DNA of 64,000 nucleotides from an uncultured Thiotrichaceae bacterium. Lineage in GTDB: Bacteria > Pseudomonadota > Gammaproteobacteria > Thiotrichales > Thiotrichaceae. Every line of letters starts with the position of its first letter. Positions within the stretch are counted from its first letter, which is position 1. Below, piece by piece: positions 54,527-64,000 of the stretch. The notes below the pieces were generated by a model. That model was given only the letters and a program-made list of their open reading frames with translations, had not been told where the DNA came from and did not search any database. The position numbers were made by a program, and so were the translations under genes. The DNA lies in contig CALAMO010000027.1 in NCBI GenBank assembly GCA_937925855.1, positions 1 to 64,000 on the forward strand, written 5' to 3'.

Positions 54527-55702
54527 CTAGGACGCCGACTTCTCCGATTCCAGGCGAGCCAAAATGCGCCAGTCATCGCCCACCATCCGCTGCTCATGTA
54601 TCCTTAAGCGCAGCCCCTGATGCATGGCTTGCAGCGGCAGCTGAAACAAAGGCCGTGCCGCTGAACCCATTAACAGAGGCGCGGTATAAATCAACAGCTC
54701 GTCTGCCAAGCCCTGGGCAACAAAAGCACCGCTCAGCGTCGCACCAGCCTCAACATGTAGCAAGCAGATTCCTCGGGCGTGCAGTGCCGCCAGCACGGTC
54801 GCCAAATCCAAACGGGCCACCCCTGCATTACTGGCCGCTGCCGCAGGTAGGCGCTGGACGCTCGCTCCCTGCTGACGCAGGCGCTGGATTTTCTCGGCGT
54901 CCTCTGAACAGGTATAAATCAGTACGTCGCCCGGCAGCTGCAATAGCTTCGCCTGCGGCGGACAGCGCAGCTGGGAATCCAGAATCACCCGCAGCGGTTG
55001 CCGCACCGCACCCTCAATACCAAGCGCCGCTAAACTCAGCCGCACATTCAATGCGGGATCATCCACCAAAACGGTCTCAACCCCAGTCAGAATCGCTCCG
55101 GCGCGCGCGCGCCAGAACTGCACATCATGCCGCGCCGCCTGCCCGGTGATCCACACGCTTTCACCGGAGGCCATCGCAGTCCGCCCATCCAGACTCTGCG
55201 CCAGTTTCACTCGCAAAAAGGGCCGCTGGCGCTGCATCGCACTGATAAAACCGGGGATTAGTTGCCGCGCCTGTTCTGCGAACAGACCGTGTGCCGTCTC
55301 GATCCCTGCCTGCTGTAATCTCTGTAGCCCACGGCCACTCACCAACGGATTCGGGTCAACCATTGCCGCCACGACGCGCTTCACACCAGACTGAATCAGC
55401 GCATCAGCACAGGGTGGGGTGCGCCCCTCATGCGAACACGGTTCCAGGGTGACATAAGCGGTTGCACCTGCCGCCTGATGGTCTAGCTGGCGCAGCGCAT
55501 GCACTTCTGCATGCGCTTCACCTGCGCGCTGCGTCCAGCCCTCAGCGATAATCTGCTCGGCACGCACGAGGACGCAGCCCACGTTGGGATTCGGGTGCGT
55601 GGTATACTGGCCGCGCTGTGCCAGCTGTAGCGCCCGCGCCATATAGCGATGGTCAGCCGCAGAAAATGCAGGCATAGGCGGCTCAGCTATAACGTCAGAC
55701 AT
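54527..55702 (-). CDS. ribD: Bifunctional riboflavin deaminase/reductase RibD
   Basis: RibD deaminates and then reduces the pyrimidine precursor of riboflavin. The 391-residue protein has the N-terminal deaminase: YMARALQLAQRGQYTTHPNPNVGCVLVR near residue 20, the zinc motif AGEAHAEVHALRQ near 61, and TLEPCSHEGRTPPCADALIQSGVKRVV near 85. The C-terminal reductase has RVKLAQSLDGRTAMASGESVWITG near 163 and HVEAGATLSGAFVAQGLADELLIY near 315. It starts 5 bp after nrdR. No FMN riboswitch is seen. Confidence 0.96.
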   Translation of the reverse strand: MSDVIAEPPMPAFSAADHRYMARALQLAQRGQYTTHPNPNVGCVLVRAEQIIAEGWTQRAGEAHAEVHALRQLDHQAAGATAYVTLEPCSHEGRTPPCADALIQSGVKRVVAAMVDPNPLVSGRGLQRLQQAGIETAHGLFAEQARQLIPGFISAMQRQRPFLRVKLAQSLDGRTAMASGESVWITGQAARHDVQFWRARAGAILTGVETVLVDDPALNVRLSLAALGIEGAVRQPLRVILDSQLRCPPQAKLLQLPGDVLIYTCSEDAEKIQRLRQQGASVQRLPAAAASNAGVARLDLATVLAALHARGICLLHVEAGATLSGAFVAQGLADELLIYTAPLLMGSAARPLFQLPLQAMHQGLRLRIHEQRMVGDDWRILARLESEKSAS

Positions 55703-55707
55703 AGCGC

Positions 55708-56214
55708 TCAGCTATCACCACCGGGCAATAAATTAATCTGCCGCCGCCGCTGCTCGGGCGAGGGGTCTTTTTCCAACTGATCAATCATCACGCGAAACTC
55801 AGCCATATCGTCAAAGCGCTGATAAACCGAGGCAAACCGAATATAGGCGACCTCATCCAAATTACGCAGCTCAGCGAGTACCAGTTCGCCCAGCCGCGCC
55901 GAGGGCACTTCACGCTCACCACCAATCAATACGTGCTTACGGATACGGCTAATCGCCGCTTCTGCCTGATCGATAGACACGGGGCGCTTTTCCAGCGCAC
56001 GCATGATGCCATCACGCAGCTTGTCATCGTTGAATGATTCGCGGGCTGCATTAGATTTAATCACTCGCGGCATAGTAAGTTCGGCGATTTCGTAGGTAGT
56101 AAAACGCTCATCACAGCCGCCGCAACGTCTGCGCCGCCGCACCTGTTCGCCTTCACTGGCTAATCTGGAATCAATAACGCGGGTATCATCCTCACCGCAA
56201 AACGGACATCTCAT
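55708..56214 (-). CDS. nrdR: Transcriptional repressor NrdR
   Basis: NrdR represses ribonucleotide reductase genes in response to ATP/dATP. From ATG 56214 it has 168 residues. The zinc ribbon is [17 protein letters not shown]...[17 protein letters not shown], followed by the ATP-cone ([32 protein letters not shown]). An upstream ATG adds seven residues without family support. It lies between glyA and ribD, all on the minus strand. Confidence 0.97.
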   Translation of the reverse strand: MRCPFCGEDDTRVIDSRLASEGEQVRRRRRCGGCDERFTTYEIAELTMPRVIKSNAARESFNDDKLRDGIMRALEKRPVSIDQAEAAISRIRKHVLIGGEREVPSARLGELVLAELRNLDEVAYIRFASVYQRFDDMAEFRVMIDQLEKDPSPEQRRRQINLLPGGDS

Positions 56215-56303
56215 GTGTTCATTATCTGATGGCAACCCAAAAGGCCATTTTACATCATTGCGGCTGCAAAATGACCCTTAATCACAAAGCGCTTAGTTTA
56301 GAC

Positions 56304-57557
56304 CTAAGCCGTATAGACAGGAAAGCGCTGACAGATCGCCAACACCTTATCTTTCACCGCATTAATAACGGCCTCGTCGTCGATATTATCCATCACATCA
56401 GCCATCAACCCGGCCAGCTCACGACACTCATCTTCTTTAAAACCGCGCGTCGTAATGGCTGGCGTGCCTACGCGAATACCGCTGGTCACAAAGGGTGACT
56501 GCGGATCATTCGGCACCGCATTCTTATTCACCGTAATATTCGCTCGCCCCAGCGCTGCATCCGCTGCCTTACCGGTAATGCCTTTCGCGATTAAATCCAC
56601 CAGCATCAAGTGGTTATCGGTACCACCGGAGACAATATTATAACCACGCGCCATCAAACCCTCAGCCAGCGCCTTAGCATTGGCGACCACCTGCTGTTGG
56701 TAGGTGGTGAACGCAGGCTCCAGCGCCTCTTTAAACGCCACCGCTTTACCGGCGATAACATGCATCAGCGGGCCGCCCTGCGTGCCAGGAAAGACCAAAG
56801 AGTTAAATTTCTTTGTCAGCGCCTCATTCTCCCGCGCCACAATAATCCCACCGCGTGGGCCACGCAGCGTTTTGTGAGTGGTTGAGGTACAAACATCAGC
56901 CACCGGTACCGGGTTCGGGTAAACCCCAGCGGCAATCAAGCCAGACACATGGGCCATATCCACAAACAAATAAGCACCGACTTTATCGGCAATATCGCGG
57001 AATTTCTGCCAGTCAATAAAGCGCGAGTAAGCGGAAAACCCAGCCACAATCATCTTAGGCTTATGTTCCAGCGCTAGCTGCTCCACTTCGGCAAAGTCAA
57101 TATAGCCGTCTTCATCGATGCCATACTGCACTGCGTTATAGATTTTACCGGAAAAATTAGGCTTCGCCCCATGGGTAAGGTGGCCGCCATGCGCCAGGCT
57201 CATCCCCAAGACCGTATCACCCGGCTCTAACAGCGCCATATAAACCGCTGCATTGGCCTGTGAACCCGAGTGAGGTTGAACGTTGGCATAATCCGCGCCA
57301 AACAGTTCTTTGGCGCGCTCGATCGCCAGTGCTTCGGCCTGATCAACGTACTCACAGCCGCCGTAATAACGCTTCGACGGATAGCCTTCGGCATATTTAT
57401 TGGTCAGCACCGAGCCTTGGGCTTCCATCACGCGGGGGCTGGTGTAATTCTCCGAGGCAATCAGCTCAATGTGCTCTTCCTGACGGCGTGCTTCTGACCG
57501 TATCGAAGCCCACAGCTCCTCGTCGTATCCAGCGATACCCATTTGAATTGAAAACAT
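56304..57557 (-). CDS. glyA: Serine hydroxymethyltransferase
   Basis: GlyA interconverts serine and glycine with THF, feeding one-carbon units to the purN step next door and linking to the sarcosine oxidase product. The 417-residue protein has [43 protein letters not shown] near residue 32, [11 protein letters not shown] near 118, and the PLP lysine in [20 protein letters not shown] near 225. The start at 57557 follows AGGAG. An attenuator-like structure lies in its leader. Confidence 0.98.
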   Translation of the reverse strand: MFSIQMGIAGYDEELWASIRSEARRQEEHIELIASENYTSPRVMEAQGSVLTNKYAEGYPSKRYYGGCEYVDQAEALAIERAKELFGADYANVQPHSGSQANAAVYMALLEPGDTVLGMSLAHGGHLTHGAKPNFSGKIYNAVQYGIDEDGYIDFAEVEQLALEHKPKMIVAGFSAYSRFIDWQKFRDIADKVGAYLFVDMAHVSGLIAAGVYPNPVPVADVCTSTTHKTLRGPRGGIIVARENEALTKKFNSLVFPGTQGGPLMHVIAGKAVAFKEALEPAFTTYQQQVVANAKALAEGLMARGYNIVSGGTDNHLMLVDLIAKGITGKAADAALGRANITVNKNAVPNDPQSPFVTSGIRVGTPAITTRGFKEDECRELAGLMADVMDNIDDEAVINAVKDKVLAICQRFPVYTA

Positions 57558-57581
57558 ACTGCTTCTCCTACAGTAAATAGC

Positions 57582-57623
57582 AAAAAAACTTCAACCCACA
57601 AGCATAGAAGTCCATGACTTCTA
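57582..57623 (-). promoter_or_regulatory. glyA: Candidate attenuator in the glyA leader
   Basis: On the minus strand the order is TAGAAGTC, a three-base loop, GACTTCTA (perfect 8-bp stem, 57623-57605), then 12 bases, then GAAGT and seven T (57588-57582). The middle arm GACTTC can pair either with the first arm or with the later GAAGTT just before the T-run. The second pairing makes a terminator-like hairpin; the first would prevent it. The T-run ends 25 bp before glyA. Confidence 0.5.
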
Positions 57624-57889
57624 AAGTAAATATGATTGCACCCCGCACCCTGAAAGTTTCGTAAAGAGCCCGTAGACCATAACGGCCTGGAACCCAGTTC
57701 GTGTTTGAGCACAGCGCGTTTACATCGGTTAGGTTGTTGCGGCCTGAAAGACAAAAATGGCGCTACTATAGCAACAAAGTCTGACGACACCTATGACCCA
57801 TTGGATAGATCTCCTACCCAAAGGAAATATTTTTTCGTATTTGAAATAGGTGGCTGTCTGCCTCTGATATCGAGCCAAAAATTGAGGGT
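57624..57889. other. Gap upstream of the glyA leader without a gene
   Basis: Together with the leader this is a 332-bp stretch without a gene. TATAGT at 57770-57765 on the minus strand is a possible -10 for glyA, but no good -35 sits at the right distance. I see no open frame with family support, no tRNA and no clear terminator for the gene ending at 57890. Confidence 0.4.
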
Positions 57890-59677
57890 TTAGTTCGTCA
57901 AGCGCTGCAACACTTCCTGCTGCAAACGCTCCATTAACATTTCCTCCATACTCTGAGGCGCTTGCTGCTGCAGCTGGTCGATAGGGGCAGCAGCATTATT
58001 ATTAGGCGTCACCGTAAAGGTAAACACCGTTGGCTCGCCTGCTTTAACGCGGATGCGCTCCTGGCCGCGCATTTCCTCATAGGCAATGTCAACCAGCACA
58101 TCCTGCGGTGGCACAGACACCTCAGTGACTGAAACATTATTAGCAACCTTGAGACGCTGACCATTGAGCGTAGACACGCTAAAATTGACTTTAAGCGGTT
58201 GTTGGGTAACCCCAGAGACAGCAATCAGCTGTAACACCCCCTGCTGGGCGGGCACCTCAACCTGCTGCGGGGCTTGCACCTGACTTTGATTCTGTTGAGC
58301 GGCGGACTGACGCGGAAACTCATTCAGATTAAACACGATGCGACTGGTTTTATCTTTAATCACGTCCACCGGCTTGGTCAGTCGCGCCCCCCGGTGCACG
58401 GCCACTACGCTGTAGCGCCCCGGCTTAAGCTTAATATCGGCATTTGACACGCCGCGCATGCGCGTAACACGCTTACCCGCCGTGTCAAGGATAACAAAAC
58501 GACCTCGCTCATTTTGCTGCCCCGGCGCGGCCTGCAACATCATGCTCAGCGTCCCTTCTGCGGGCGGTGGCGGCTGATTCACTGCCCCAGCTGAGGGCGA
58601 TGCCATGAGAAAAACCTGCTGCACATTGTCATTCTCTTTCAGCCCAATCGTGCGTACGACATCGGTCTTACCCTGTGCTTTGACCGTCACCTTATAAGTG
58701 CCGGGCCGAAGATCAAACGCTCCAAAATCAGCATAGTTTTTCTTAGAAATATGGGTACCGTTCGGCAGTTGCACATAAATATTAGACTTCAGCGGTGCGC
58801 GAGTGCCTGCGGCTTGTACCCGCACCGATAGCTTGCCAAAACCCGCTGGCGCAGGAGCTTGTCCCTGCGGGTTCTGCGTTTGGATGACGCTACCCTGCCC
58901 GGCCTGCTGCGGATCAACCTGTCCCTGTTGATTAGCGCCTCCTTGTGCCTGTGCATTGATGGCATCGGCCTGTCCAGCTGCCGCCAGCTGTGAAGGCAGT
59001 TCAAAATGCTCCGTCACAAACTCGCCGGTAATAATATTCACCATGCGCGCACTTTTCTTACCGCGCGCAATCACAGTCACTTCATAAATACCCGGCGACA
59101 AATCAAAGCTGGCCGTATCGGTATCCTTCATATCAGCGATGACCTGATCCTGCGCATCACGGATAACAAACTGGCCACTGGCGGGCTGGCCGGGCATAGC
59201 GGGATCACTCAGCGTGAGTTGCAGACCGCCATACTCATCAATGAGCTGCATATCCAGCTTATTTTCTTCTTCAGTAGACTGAATCGGCTGGGCCGCTGCC
59301 TGTTGCTGGGCGGTCGCATCGGTCTGCACGGCCTGCTCCGAACCGGCGTCCGTTGCGTTATCGGTATTACCATCAGCACCAGTGTCTGTCGAAGACTGAG
59401 CGGTCTGCGCTGTGTCCTGCTGCTCTACATTTTGTGCTGTTGTCAGCTGCGTGCCGTCACTAGCGGACGTTGGGTCAGCCTGATCTGCTAGGGTTTTACT
59501 GGTGTCCGTCTGCGGCGTCAGCGTTAAAGATTGCTGCTCTTGTTCCACTAGCGCTGGTTGCTGCAAGTTTGGGGCGGCAGCGCGATCTTGTAACACACTC
59601 TGCACACCAATGACCGCAAAAACCCCCATTAGCCCCAGCAAAACCCCTGCCAGCAATAATTGCAAACCCTTAGCCAT
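57890..59677 (-). CDS. Membrane-anchored protein with four beta-sandwich-like repeats
   Basis: From ATG 59677, with GAGGA upstream, the protein has 595 residues. One N-terminal membrane segment (LQLLLAGVLLGLMGVFAVIGV) is followed by a Gln/Thr/Asp-rich linker to about residue 140. Four repeats of 80-90 residues follow, near 145-235, 283-365, 380-460 and 485-570. Each opens like GxLSVRVQA and ends with a PGxYxVTVxARGK-like strand then xxFxL, which resembles PEGA or carboxypeptidase-regulatory-type domains. Gln/Pro-rich linkers join them. It is probably anchored in the inner membrane with the repeats in the periplasm. Function unknown; a structural or binding role is inferred. Confidence 0.7.
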   Translation of the reverse strand: MAKGLQLLLAGVLLGLMGVFAVIGVQSVLQDRAAAPNLQQPALVEQEQQSLTLTPQTDTSKTLADQADPTSASDGTQLTTAQNVEQQDTAQTAQSSTDTGADGNTDNATDAGSEQAVQTDATAQQQAAAQPIQSTEEENKLDMQLIDEYGGLQLTLSDPAMPGQPASGQFVIRDAQDQVIADMKDTDTASFDLSPGIYEVTVIARGKKSARMVNIITGEFVTEHFELPSQLAAAGQADAINAQAQGGANQQGQVDPQQAGQGSVIQTQNPQGQAPAPAGFGKLSVRVQAAGTRAPLKSNIYVQLPNGTHISKKNYADFGAFDLRPGTYKVTVKAQGKTDVVRTIGLKENDNVQQVFLMASPSAGAVNQPPPPAEGTLSMMLQAAPGQQNERGRFVILDTAGKRVTRMRGVSNADIKLKPGRYSVVAVHRGARLTKPVDVIKDKTSRIVFNLNEFPRQSAAQQNQSQVQAPQQVEVPAQQGVLQLIAVSGVTQQPLKVNFSVSTLNGQRLKVANNVSVTEVSVPPQDVLVDIAYEEMRGQERIRVKAGEPTVFTFTVTPNNNAAAPIDQLQQQAPQSMEEMLMERLQQEVLQRLTN

Positions 59678-59768
59678 AAGTTTTTCCTCACCCGCTATGA
59701 TCAATGTTGTCTAGGCTCTATCATACCTGAATTAGTAGTTGACTCCATGCGGCATTGGGCGTTAAACG

Positions 59769-59802
59769 AAAAAAGGGAAGGATTGAATTTATCAACCTTC
59801 CC
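59769..59802 (-). terminator. Intrinsic terminator of the DoxX gene
   Basis: On the minus strand GGGAAGG and CCTTCCC form a stem, extended by TTGA/TCAA with one bulged base, followed directly by six T (59774-59769). It lies 33 bp after the DoxX-family stop at 59835, a typical Rho-independent terminator. Confidence 0.9.
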
Positions 59803-59834
59803 TCTTAAATAGCATGACACACGAGCAACGTTAC

Positions 59835-60503
59835 TTAAGTGCGCCGCCGCGCAACCCCAGGCTGATCGGTCGCATTAATTTCAAAAGGATCGACGTCCAC
59901 ATGAACACGTCGCCGCTCAACCGGTGCGGCAGATTGGATCGCTGGCGTTGACTTAATACCACGCACAAAACTGCGATAAACAAACCAATCTAAGCTAAAC
60001 CAACGCCCTGCCCCAGTGAAAAACAACGTTAGCAGTAGGATGAAGTAGGTGACATAGACCTCAAATTGGCTATGCTCCAGCGTAATATAACCGTGCTGCC
60101 AGATAAAATTATTAAAGTTCTCAGCCAGCGTGCCGCCAAACGCCATATACCCCAGATACAGCAGGACGCCCATAAGCACCGGCACAATCCAGCGCACCGC
60201 AAAACCCAAAATCAGCAGCACTGCACCTATTGCCTCAGCGCCACCGATCAAATAGGTCAGAATTTCTGCCCCCAAACCAGGCACTAACGGCGTCGCAAAC
60301 TGCGCAGAACTAGCCTGCACCACTTCAGTGTTAATCCAAGTCAATGGATTCCACCACAGATAAGACTCAGTGGTAAACAGACCAAGGCGCTGCGAGCCTG
60401 TCACCCATAATATAGGGGCCAGCAGCAAACGAATCGCGAGTGGGGGGATAAAATCAAACACGCGCAGCCATTGCAGGCTGAAAAAACCGACAAGAAACCT
60501 CAT
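59835..60503 (-). CDS. DoxX family membrane protein
   Basis: From ATG 60503, with GGAG five bases upstream, the protein has 222 residues. It has four hydrophobic segments around residues 10-35, 75-100, 100-125 and 145-170 (including ILTYLIGGAEAIGAVLLILGFAVRWIVPVLMGVLLYLGYMAFGG), the DoxX arrangement. The C-terminal 45 residues are polar and Arg-rich and probably cytoplasmic. DoxX-like proteins are found with redox and thiosulfate systems, but the role here is open. It follows dxs by 87 bp and has its own terminator. Confidence 0.8.
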   Translation of the reverse strand: MRFLVGFFSLQWLRVFDFIPPLAIRLLLAPILWVTGSQRLGLFTTESYLWWNPLTWINTEVVQASSAQFATPLVPGLGAEILTYLIGGAEAIGAVLLILGFAVRWIVPVLMGVLLYLGYMAFGGTLAENFNNFIWQHGYITLEHSQFEVYVTYFILLLTLFFTGAGRWFSLDWFVYRSFVRGIKSTPAIQSAAPVERRRVHVDVDPFEINATDQPGVARRRT

Positions 60504-60590
60504 AAGCACTCCTTAGTATTCACTTCATCCATAAGTATTTATTGGGCCTGAGCACCGGTGGCGGCAGTTACGCAGACCTCTCTAATTGCC

Positions 60591-62471
60591 CTAGTTTACC
60601 GCAGAGACAGCAAAAATTCTCGGCTGATCGGCCTGTGCTAAGCGAATCCTAGTGATCAGCGTTGGCGCATCTAGGCCGCAATCCACTAATTGCTGGGCGC
60701 GCTCACCGTGTTCAACGTAGCGATCGGGTATACCGAGGTTTAATACCGCCACCGCCAGCCCCTGCCCTAAAAGGTATTCATTCACCGCACTGCCCGCCCC
60801 ACCCTGCACCGTATTATCTTCCAGCGTCACCAATAGACCGTATTCAGCTGCCAACTGATTTAATAGCGCCGTATCCAGCGGCTTAACAAAACGCATATTC
60901 ACCAGCGTTGCATCCAGCGCTGCGGCCGCTTCTTCCGCTTCCGCCAGTAAGGAACCAAACAGCAGGATAGCGACACCGCCATGGCCGGTGCGCAGGATTT
61001 CACCGCGCCCTAGTGCAATCGCCTGCATCGTTTTCTGCGGCATCACGCCCGTACCTTTGCCCCGTGGATAGCGCACCGCCGTCGGGCAGTCCAACTGAAA
61101 GGCAGTGTACAACATTTGACGGCATTCATCTTCATGCGCGGGCGTCATAATCACCATATTCGGCAAACAGCGCAGATAAGATAGATCATAGTTGCCGGAG
61201 TGTGTTGGGCCATCGGCTCCAACCAAACCGGCCCGATCCAGCGCGAATACCACCGGCAAATTCTGAATCGCCACATCGTGGATCAGCTGATCATAGGCCC
61301 GCTGCAGGAAAGTCGAATAAATCGCCACCACCGGCTTCAAACCCTCACAGGCCATGCCTGCTGCCAGCGTAACCGCATGCTGCTCTGCGATGCCGACATC
61401 AAAATAACGTTCCGGGTAAGCCGCAGAAAAGGCCACTAAGCCAGATCCTTCACGCATCGCCGGGGTAATCCCCATTAGGCGCTCGTCCTGTGCTGCCATA
61501 TCACATAGCCAGTCACTGAAGACCTGTGTGTACGTTGGCGCTGTCGGCTTCTTCTTGCCACCGGAGACTAAGCCAATGGATAAATTGAACGGCGCAACAC
61601 CATGGTAAGTACAGGGATCATCTTCTGCCGGTTCATAACCCTTACCCTTTTGGGTAATCACATGCAGCATGCGTGGACCTTTTATCTGCGCCAAATTATT
61701 CAGCACACTCACCATTTCTTCCACATCATGGCCGTCAATCGGCCCGAAATAGTTAAAGCCCATCTCCTCAAACAGCGTGCCGGGCATCACCATGCCCTTC
61801 ATATGTTCTTCGGTTAGCTTGGCGAAACGCGACAGCGACTTGCTGTTAGACAGCACCTTTTTGCCACCCTCGCGCATGCTAGAATACATGCGCCCAGATA
61901 ATAAGCGCGTCAGGTATTTCTGAAGCGCGCCAACATTGGGCGAGATCGACATTTCATTATCGTTCAACACAACCAGCAAATTAGCATCCAGATCGCCGGC
62001 ATGGTTTAACGCCTCATACGCCATACCCGCAGTCATTGCACCGTCACCGATAACCGCAATCGCCTGATAATCGTCCGCCCGGTGGCGGGCAGCTAATGCC
62101 ATGCCTAAGGCCGCACTGATAGAGGTGCTGGAATGGCCGACACCAAAAGTGTCATATTCACTTTCAGCACGTTTAGGAAAGGGTGACAGCCCGCCCTGCT
62201 GGCGGATCGTCGCAAGTTCATGCTTGCGGCCCGTTAGAATTTTATGCGGATAAGCCTGATGACCAACATCCCACACCAGCTTGTCTTTGGGGGTATTAAA
62301 CACATAGTGCAGCGCAACGGCCAGTTCGACCGTACCCAGGTTGGAGGCAAAATGCCCACCGCCGCTGGACACACTACTCAGCAGAAAATCACGCAGCTGC
62401 GTGCACAGCGTCGGCAAGTCTTCTACAGTAAGTTCGCGCAGATCTGCGGGGGATTGAATATTATCAAGCAT
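60591..62471 (-). CDS. dxs: 1-deoxy-D-xylulose-5-phosphate synthase
   Basis: Dxs joins pyruvate and glyceraldehyde 3-phosphate, the entry to the MEP isoprenoid pathway. The 626-residue protein has [45 protein letters not shown] near residue 38, the thiamine-diphosphate motif [39 protein letters not shown] near 137, and [39 protein letters not shown] near 350. [24 protein letters not shown] lies near 403. It follows ispA by 72 bp, the usual isoprenoid gene group. Confidence 0.98.
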   Translation of the reverse strand: MLDNIQSPADLRELTVEDLPTLCTQLRDFLLSSVSSGGGHFASNLGTVELAVALHYVFNTPKDKLVWDVGHQAYPHKILTGRKHELATIRQQGGLSPFPKRAESEYDTFGVGHSSTSISAALGMALAARHRADDYQAIAVIGDGAMTAGMAYEALNHAGDLDANLLVVLNDNEMSISPNVGALQKYLTRLLSGRMYSSMREGGKKVLSNSKSLSRFAKLTEEHMKGMVMPGTLFEEMGFNYFGPIDGHDVEEMVSVLNNLAQIKGPRMLHVITQKGKGYEPAEDDPCTYHGVAPFNLSIGLVSGGKKKPTAPTYTQVFSDWLCDMAAQDERLMGITPAMREGSGLVAFSAAYPERYFDVGIAEQHAVTLAAGMACEGLKPVVAIYSTFLQRAYDQLIHDVAIQNLPVVFALDRAGLVGADGPTHSGNYDLSYLRCLPNMVIMTPAHEDECRQMLYTAFQLDCPTAVRYPRGKGTGVMPQKTMQAIALGRGEILRTGHGGVAILLFGSLLAEAEEAAAALDATLVNMRFVKPLDTALLNQLAAEYGLLVTLEDNTVQGGAGSAVNEYLLGQGLAVAVLNLGIPDRYVEHGERAQQLVDCGLDAPTLITRIRLAQADQPRIFAVSAVN

Positions 62472-62543
62472 TGGAGTCTCCGGCGACCACAGATGGGCGC
62501 AATAAAAACGCCGCCAAGTACAGCTGAAGCAGCCAAGAATATA

Positions 62544-63431
62544 CTAGTACGCACGCTTAATGGTAAATTCAGCAATATCCTGTAATAAGCCAGCGGATAA
62601 ACCTTCCAGCGCCTGGAGCGCCTCAGCGTGTAAACACTGGAGTTTATGCCGCGCAGCCTGCATCCCGATGACAGATGGGTAAGTGGCTTTGCCAGCGGCT
62701 GCATCTGCACCCTGTTGCTTCCCCAGCGTCGCGGTATCACTAATCACATCCAGAATATCATCCTGCACCTGAAACGCCAAACCCAGACAGCAGGCGAACC
62801 GGTCCAACCCAGCCAGCGTTGCCGCATCCACTGCGTCATCGCAGGCCGCCGCCAAGAGCACACTGCTGCGAATCAACGCGCCTGTTTTATGGCTATGCAT
62901 GGTCTCCAACTCAGTCTCCGTGAGCAGCTGTCCCTCAGCGGCAAGATCAATCGCCTGCCCACCGACCATACCCTGTGAGCCCGCAGCCTGAGATAATAAT
63001 TGAATCATGTGCAGACGCTGTGCAGGCGCTACCGTTAATTCTGGGGCACAGGCCAGCCACTCAAAAGCCCGCGCCTGGAGCGCATCACCGACTAAAATAG
63101 CCGTCGCTTCATCGTAGTACCGATGACAGGTCGGCTTACCGCGCCGCAGAGCGTCATCATCCATTGCGGGCAAGTCATCATGCACCAGCGAATAGGCATG
63201 AATCAATTCTACAGCGGCGGCTGGAATGTCTAAGCGCTCAACGGGAATATTCAGTGCCTCGCCGGTCGCATAAACCAGCAGCGGACGCGCCCGCTTGCCG
63301 CCATCAAGCACGGCATAGCGCATCGCTTCATGCAAACGTGCCGGCATTTGATCTGCCGGAGGCAGCATGCGCTCCAACACACGCTCGACCCGATGCTGAT
63401 AGGCGGCCAGCGAACCACCGATACTGATCAC
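62544..63431 (-). CDS. ispA: Farnesyl diphosphate synthase
   Basis: IspA condenses isopentenyl diphosphate with dimethylallyl and geranyl diphosphate. The 295-residue protein shows [17 protein letters not shown] near residue 44, the first aspartate-rich motif [37 protein letters not shown] near 82, and the second [37 protein letters not shown] near 215. It starts at GTG, overlapping the xseB stop as GTGA. Confidence 0.96.
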   Translation of the reverse strand: MISIGGSLAAYQHRVERVLERMLPPADQMPARLHEAMRYAVLDGGKRARPLLVYATGEALNIPVERLDIPAAAVELIHAYSLVHDDLPAMDDDALRRGKPTCHRYYDEATAILVGDALQARAFEWLACAPELTVAPAQRLHMIQLLSQAAGSQGMVGGQAIDLAAEGQLLTETELETMHSHKTGALIRSSVLLAAACDDAVDAATLAGLDRFACCLGLAFQVQDDILDVISDTATLGKQQGADAAAGKATYPSVIGMQAARHKLQCLHAEALQALEGLSAGLLQDIAEFTIKRAY

Positions 63432-63679
63432 GCGGCAGCGCCTGCTGAAAAATCCTGCTCTTCACCAGTGGCACTGAGTATTTTAACCCGCTGTTCAGCG
63501 ACTTTGAGCGCATCCTGACAAATGCGCGTCAGCTGCACGCCACGCTCAAACTCCTGCAATGAAGCCTCCAGCGACAGCTCGCCGCTCTCCATGCGCTGCA
63601 CCAGCCCTTCCAATTCGGCCAATGCGGCCTCGAAATCCGGTGCCTCAGTTTGTGTTTCCGCTTGCTTGCTGCCCGCCAT
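63428..63679 (-). CDS. xseB: Exonuclease VII small subunit
   Basis: XseB pairs with XseA to form exonuclease VII. The 83-residue protein has the family core [53 protein letters not shown]. It leads the xseB-ispA-dxs operon. xseA is not in the window. Confidence 0.95.
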   Translation of the reverse strand: MAGSKQAETQTEAPDFEAALAELEGLVQRMESGELSLEASLQEFERGVQLTRICQDALKVAEQRVKILSATGEEQDFSAGAAA

Positions 63680-63713
63680 CGCTCACCCAGCCCATCTGGT
63701 CATTATTCTGCGC

Positions 63714-64000
63714 TTATTCCGTGATTTGATCCGGGGTCAGCGCCTGATATTTTTCAAGCTGCTCAGTCGTAGCCTTCGCTTGATACTGCTCTTTAAACTG
63801 GCTGTAAGGCATGCCATAGACCTGCACCCGCGCCTGCTCATAATCCAGCTCATGGCCACATTCAGCCGCCGCCCCTTTATACCACTTTGCCATGCAATTG
63901 CGGCAAAACCCCGCTAAATTCATCAGATCAATATTTTGCACGTCGCTGCGCTTCTGCATATGACCCACCAGCGTGCGCCAAGCCGCAGCCTCTACTTCCA
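63714..64000 (-). CDS. DUF1244 family protein, 5' end beyond the window
   Basis: The frame stays open to the right edge, reading E-V-E-A-A-A-W-R-T-L-V-G-H before the first in-window ATG. This matches the usual DUF1244 N-terminus, so the gene is cut by the window rather than starting at 63968. The core RSDVQNIDLMNLAGFCRNCMAKWYKGAAAECGHELDYEQARVQVYGMPYSQFKEQYQ has the conserved CxxC pair and YGMPY. About 100 residues are expected in total. The function is unknown. Confidence 0.88.
   Translation of the reverse strand, partial: EVEAAAWRTLVGHMQKRSDVQNIDLMNLAGFCRNCMAKWYKGAAAECGHELDYEQARVQVYGMPYSQFKEQYQAKATTEQLEKYQALTPDQITE

Noticed and set aside
1-64000. Search for tRNA, rRNA, CRISPR arrays, insertion sequences and prophage genes
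   Set aside because: None was recognised by reading the intergenic regions and proteins; the only repeat elements are the short ones listed.

Overview
The window is a compact, moderately GC-rich bacterial chromosome segment, almost certainly from a gammaproteobacterium. Several gene orders typical of that class are present: xseB-ispA-dxs, accB-accC-prmA, recA-recX-alaS-lysC, purM-purN, nrdR-ribD and holA/proA/nadD. I cannot name the order or genus. No rRNA, tRNA, CRISPR array, prophage or insertion sequence was seen.

Left region (1-8.9 kb, minus strand). A protocatechuate 4,5-cleavage (meta) cluster is transcribed leftward: ligU, ligI, a REPIN-like repeat, then the overlapping chain ligK-ligJ-ligA-ligB. 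ligB runs off the window after five codons. Next come two unusual overlapping genes: a free-standing gyrase B/ParE-type TOPRIM protein, and an SRAP (YedK/HMCES-like) protein that lacks the catalytic cysteine and histidine. They are followed by holA-proA-nadD.

Centre (8.9-33.3 kb). A gene-poor stretch of about 580 bp leads to a peptidoglycan-binding lipoprotein, a YjgR-type HerA-like ATPase, and accBC-prmA. An XRE-cupin regulator and an MFS transporter precede the heterotetrameric sarcosine oxidase operon soxBDAG, which has three helically phased TTGGT motifs upstream. recJ is convergent to it. A rightward run follows: DUF1330 protein, haloacid dehalogenase, GMC oxidoreductase, enolase-superfamily enzyme, acyltransferase, hrpB and a TauD-like oxygenase. 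With the lig and sox genes this suggests a heterotroph that uses lignin-derived aromatics, methylated glycines and other small organic molecules.

Right region (33.4-64 kb). An acyl-CoA dehydrogenase-like protein and a lamin-tail/DUF11 surface protein precede smc. Then come a DsbA-like oxidoreductase with a SurA-like N-terminus, a secreted protein of unknown family, yjbQ, and the recA-recX-alaS-lysC block. An exported alpha/beta hydrolase and a thrombospondin-type-3-repeat protein follow, then purMN convergent to nrdR-ribD. glyA has an attenuator-like leader. A membrane-anchored protein with four beta-sandwich-like repeats, a DoxX protein, dxs-ispA-xseB and a DUF1244 gene cut by the right edge complete the window.

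Most of the window is housekeeping. The most unusual items are the TOPRIM/SRAP pair with its apparently leaderless promoter, the candidate glyA attenuator, the phased repeats before sox, and several exported proteins without recognised function.
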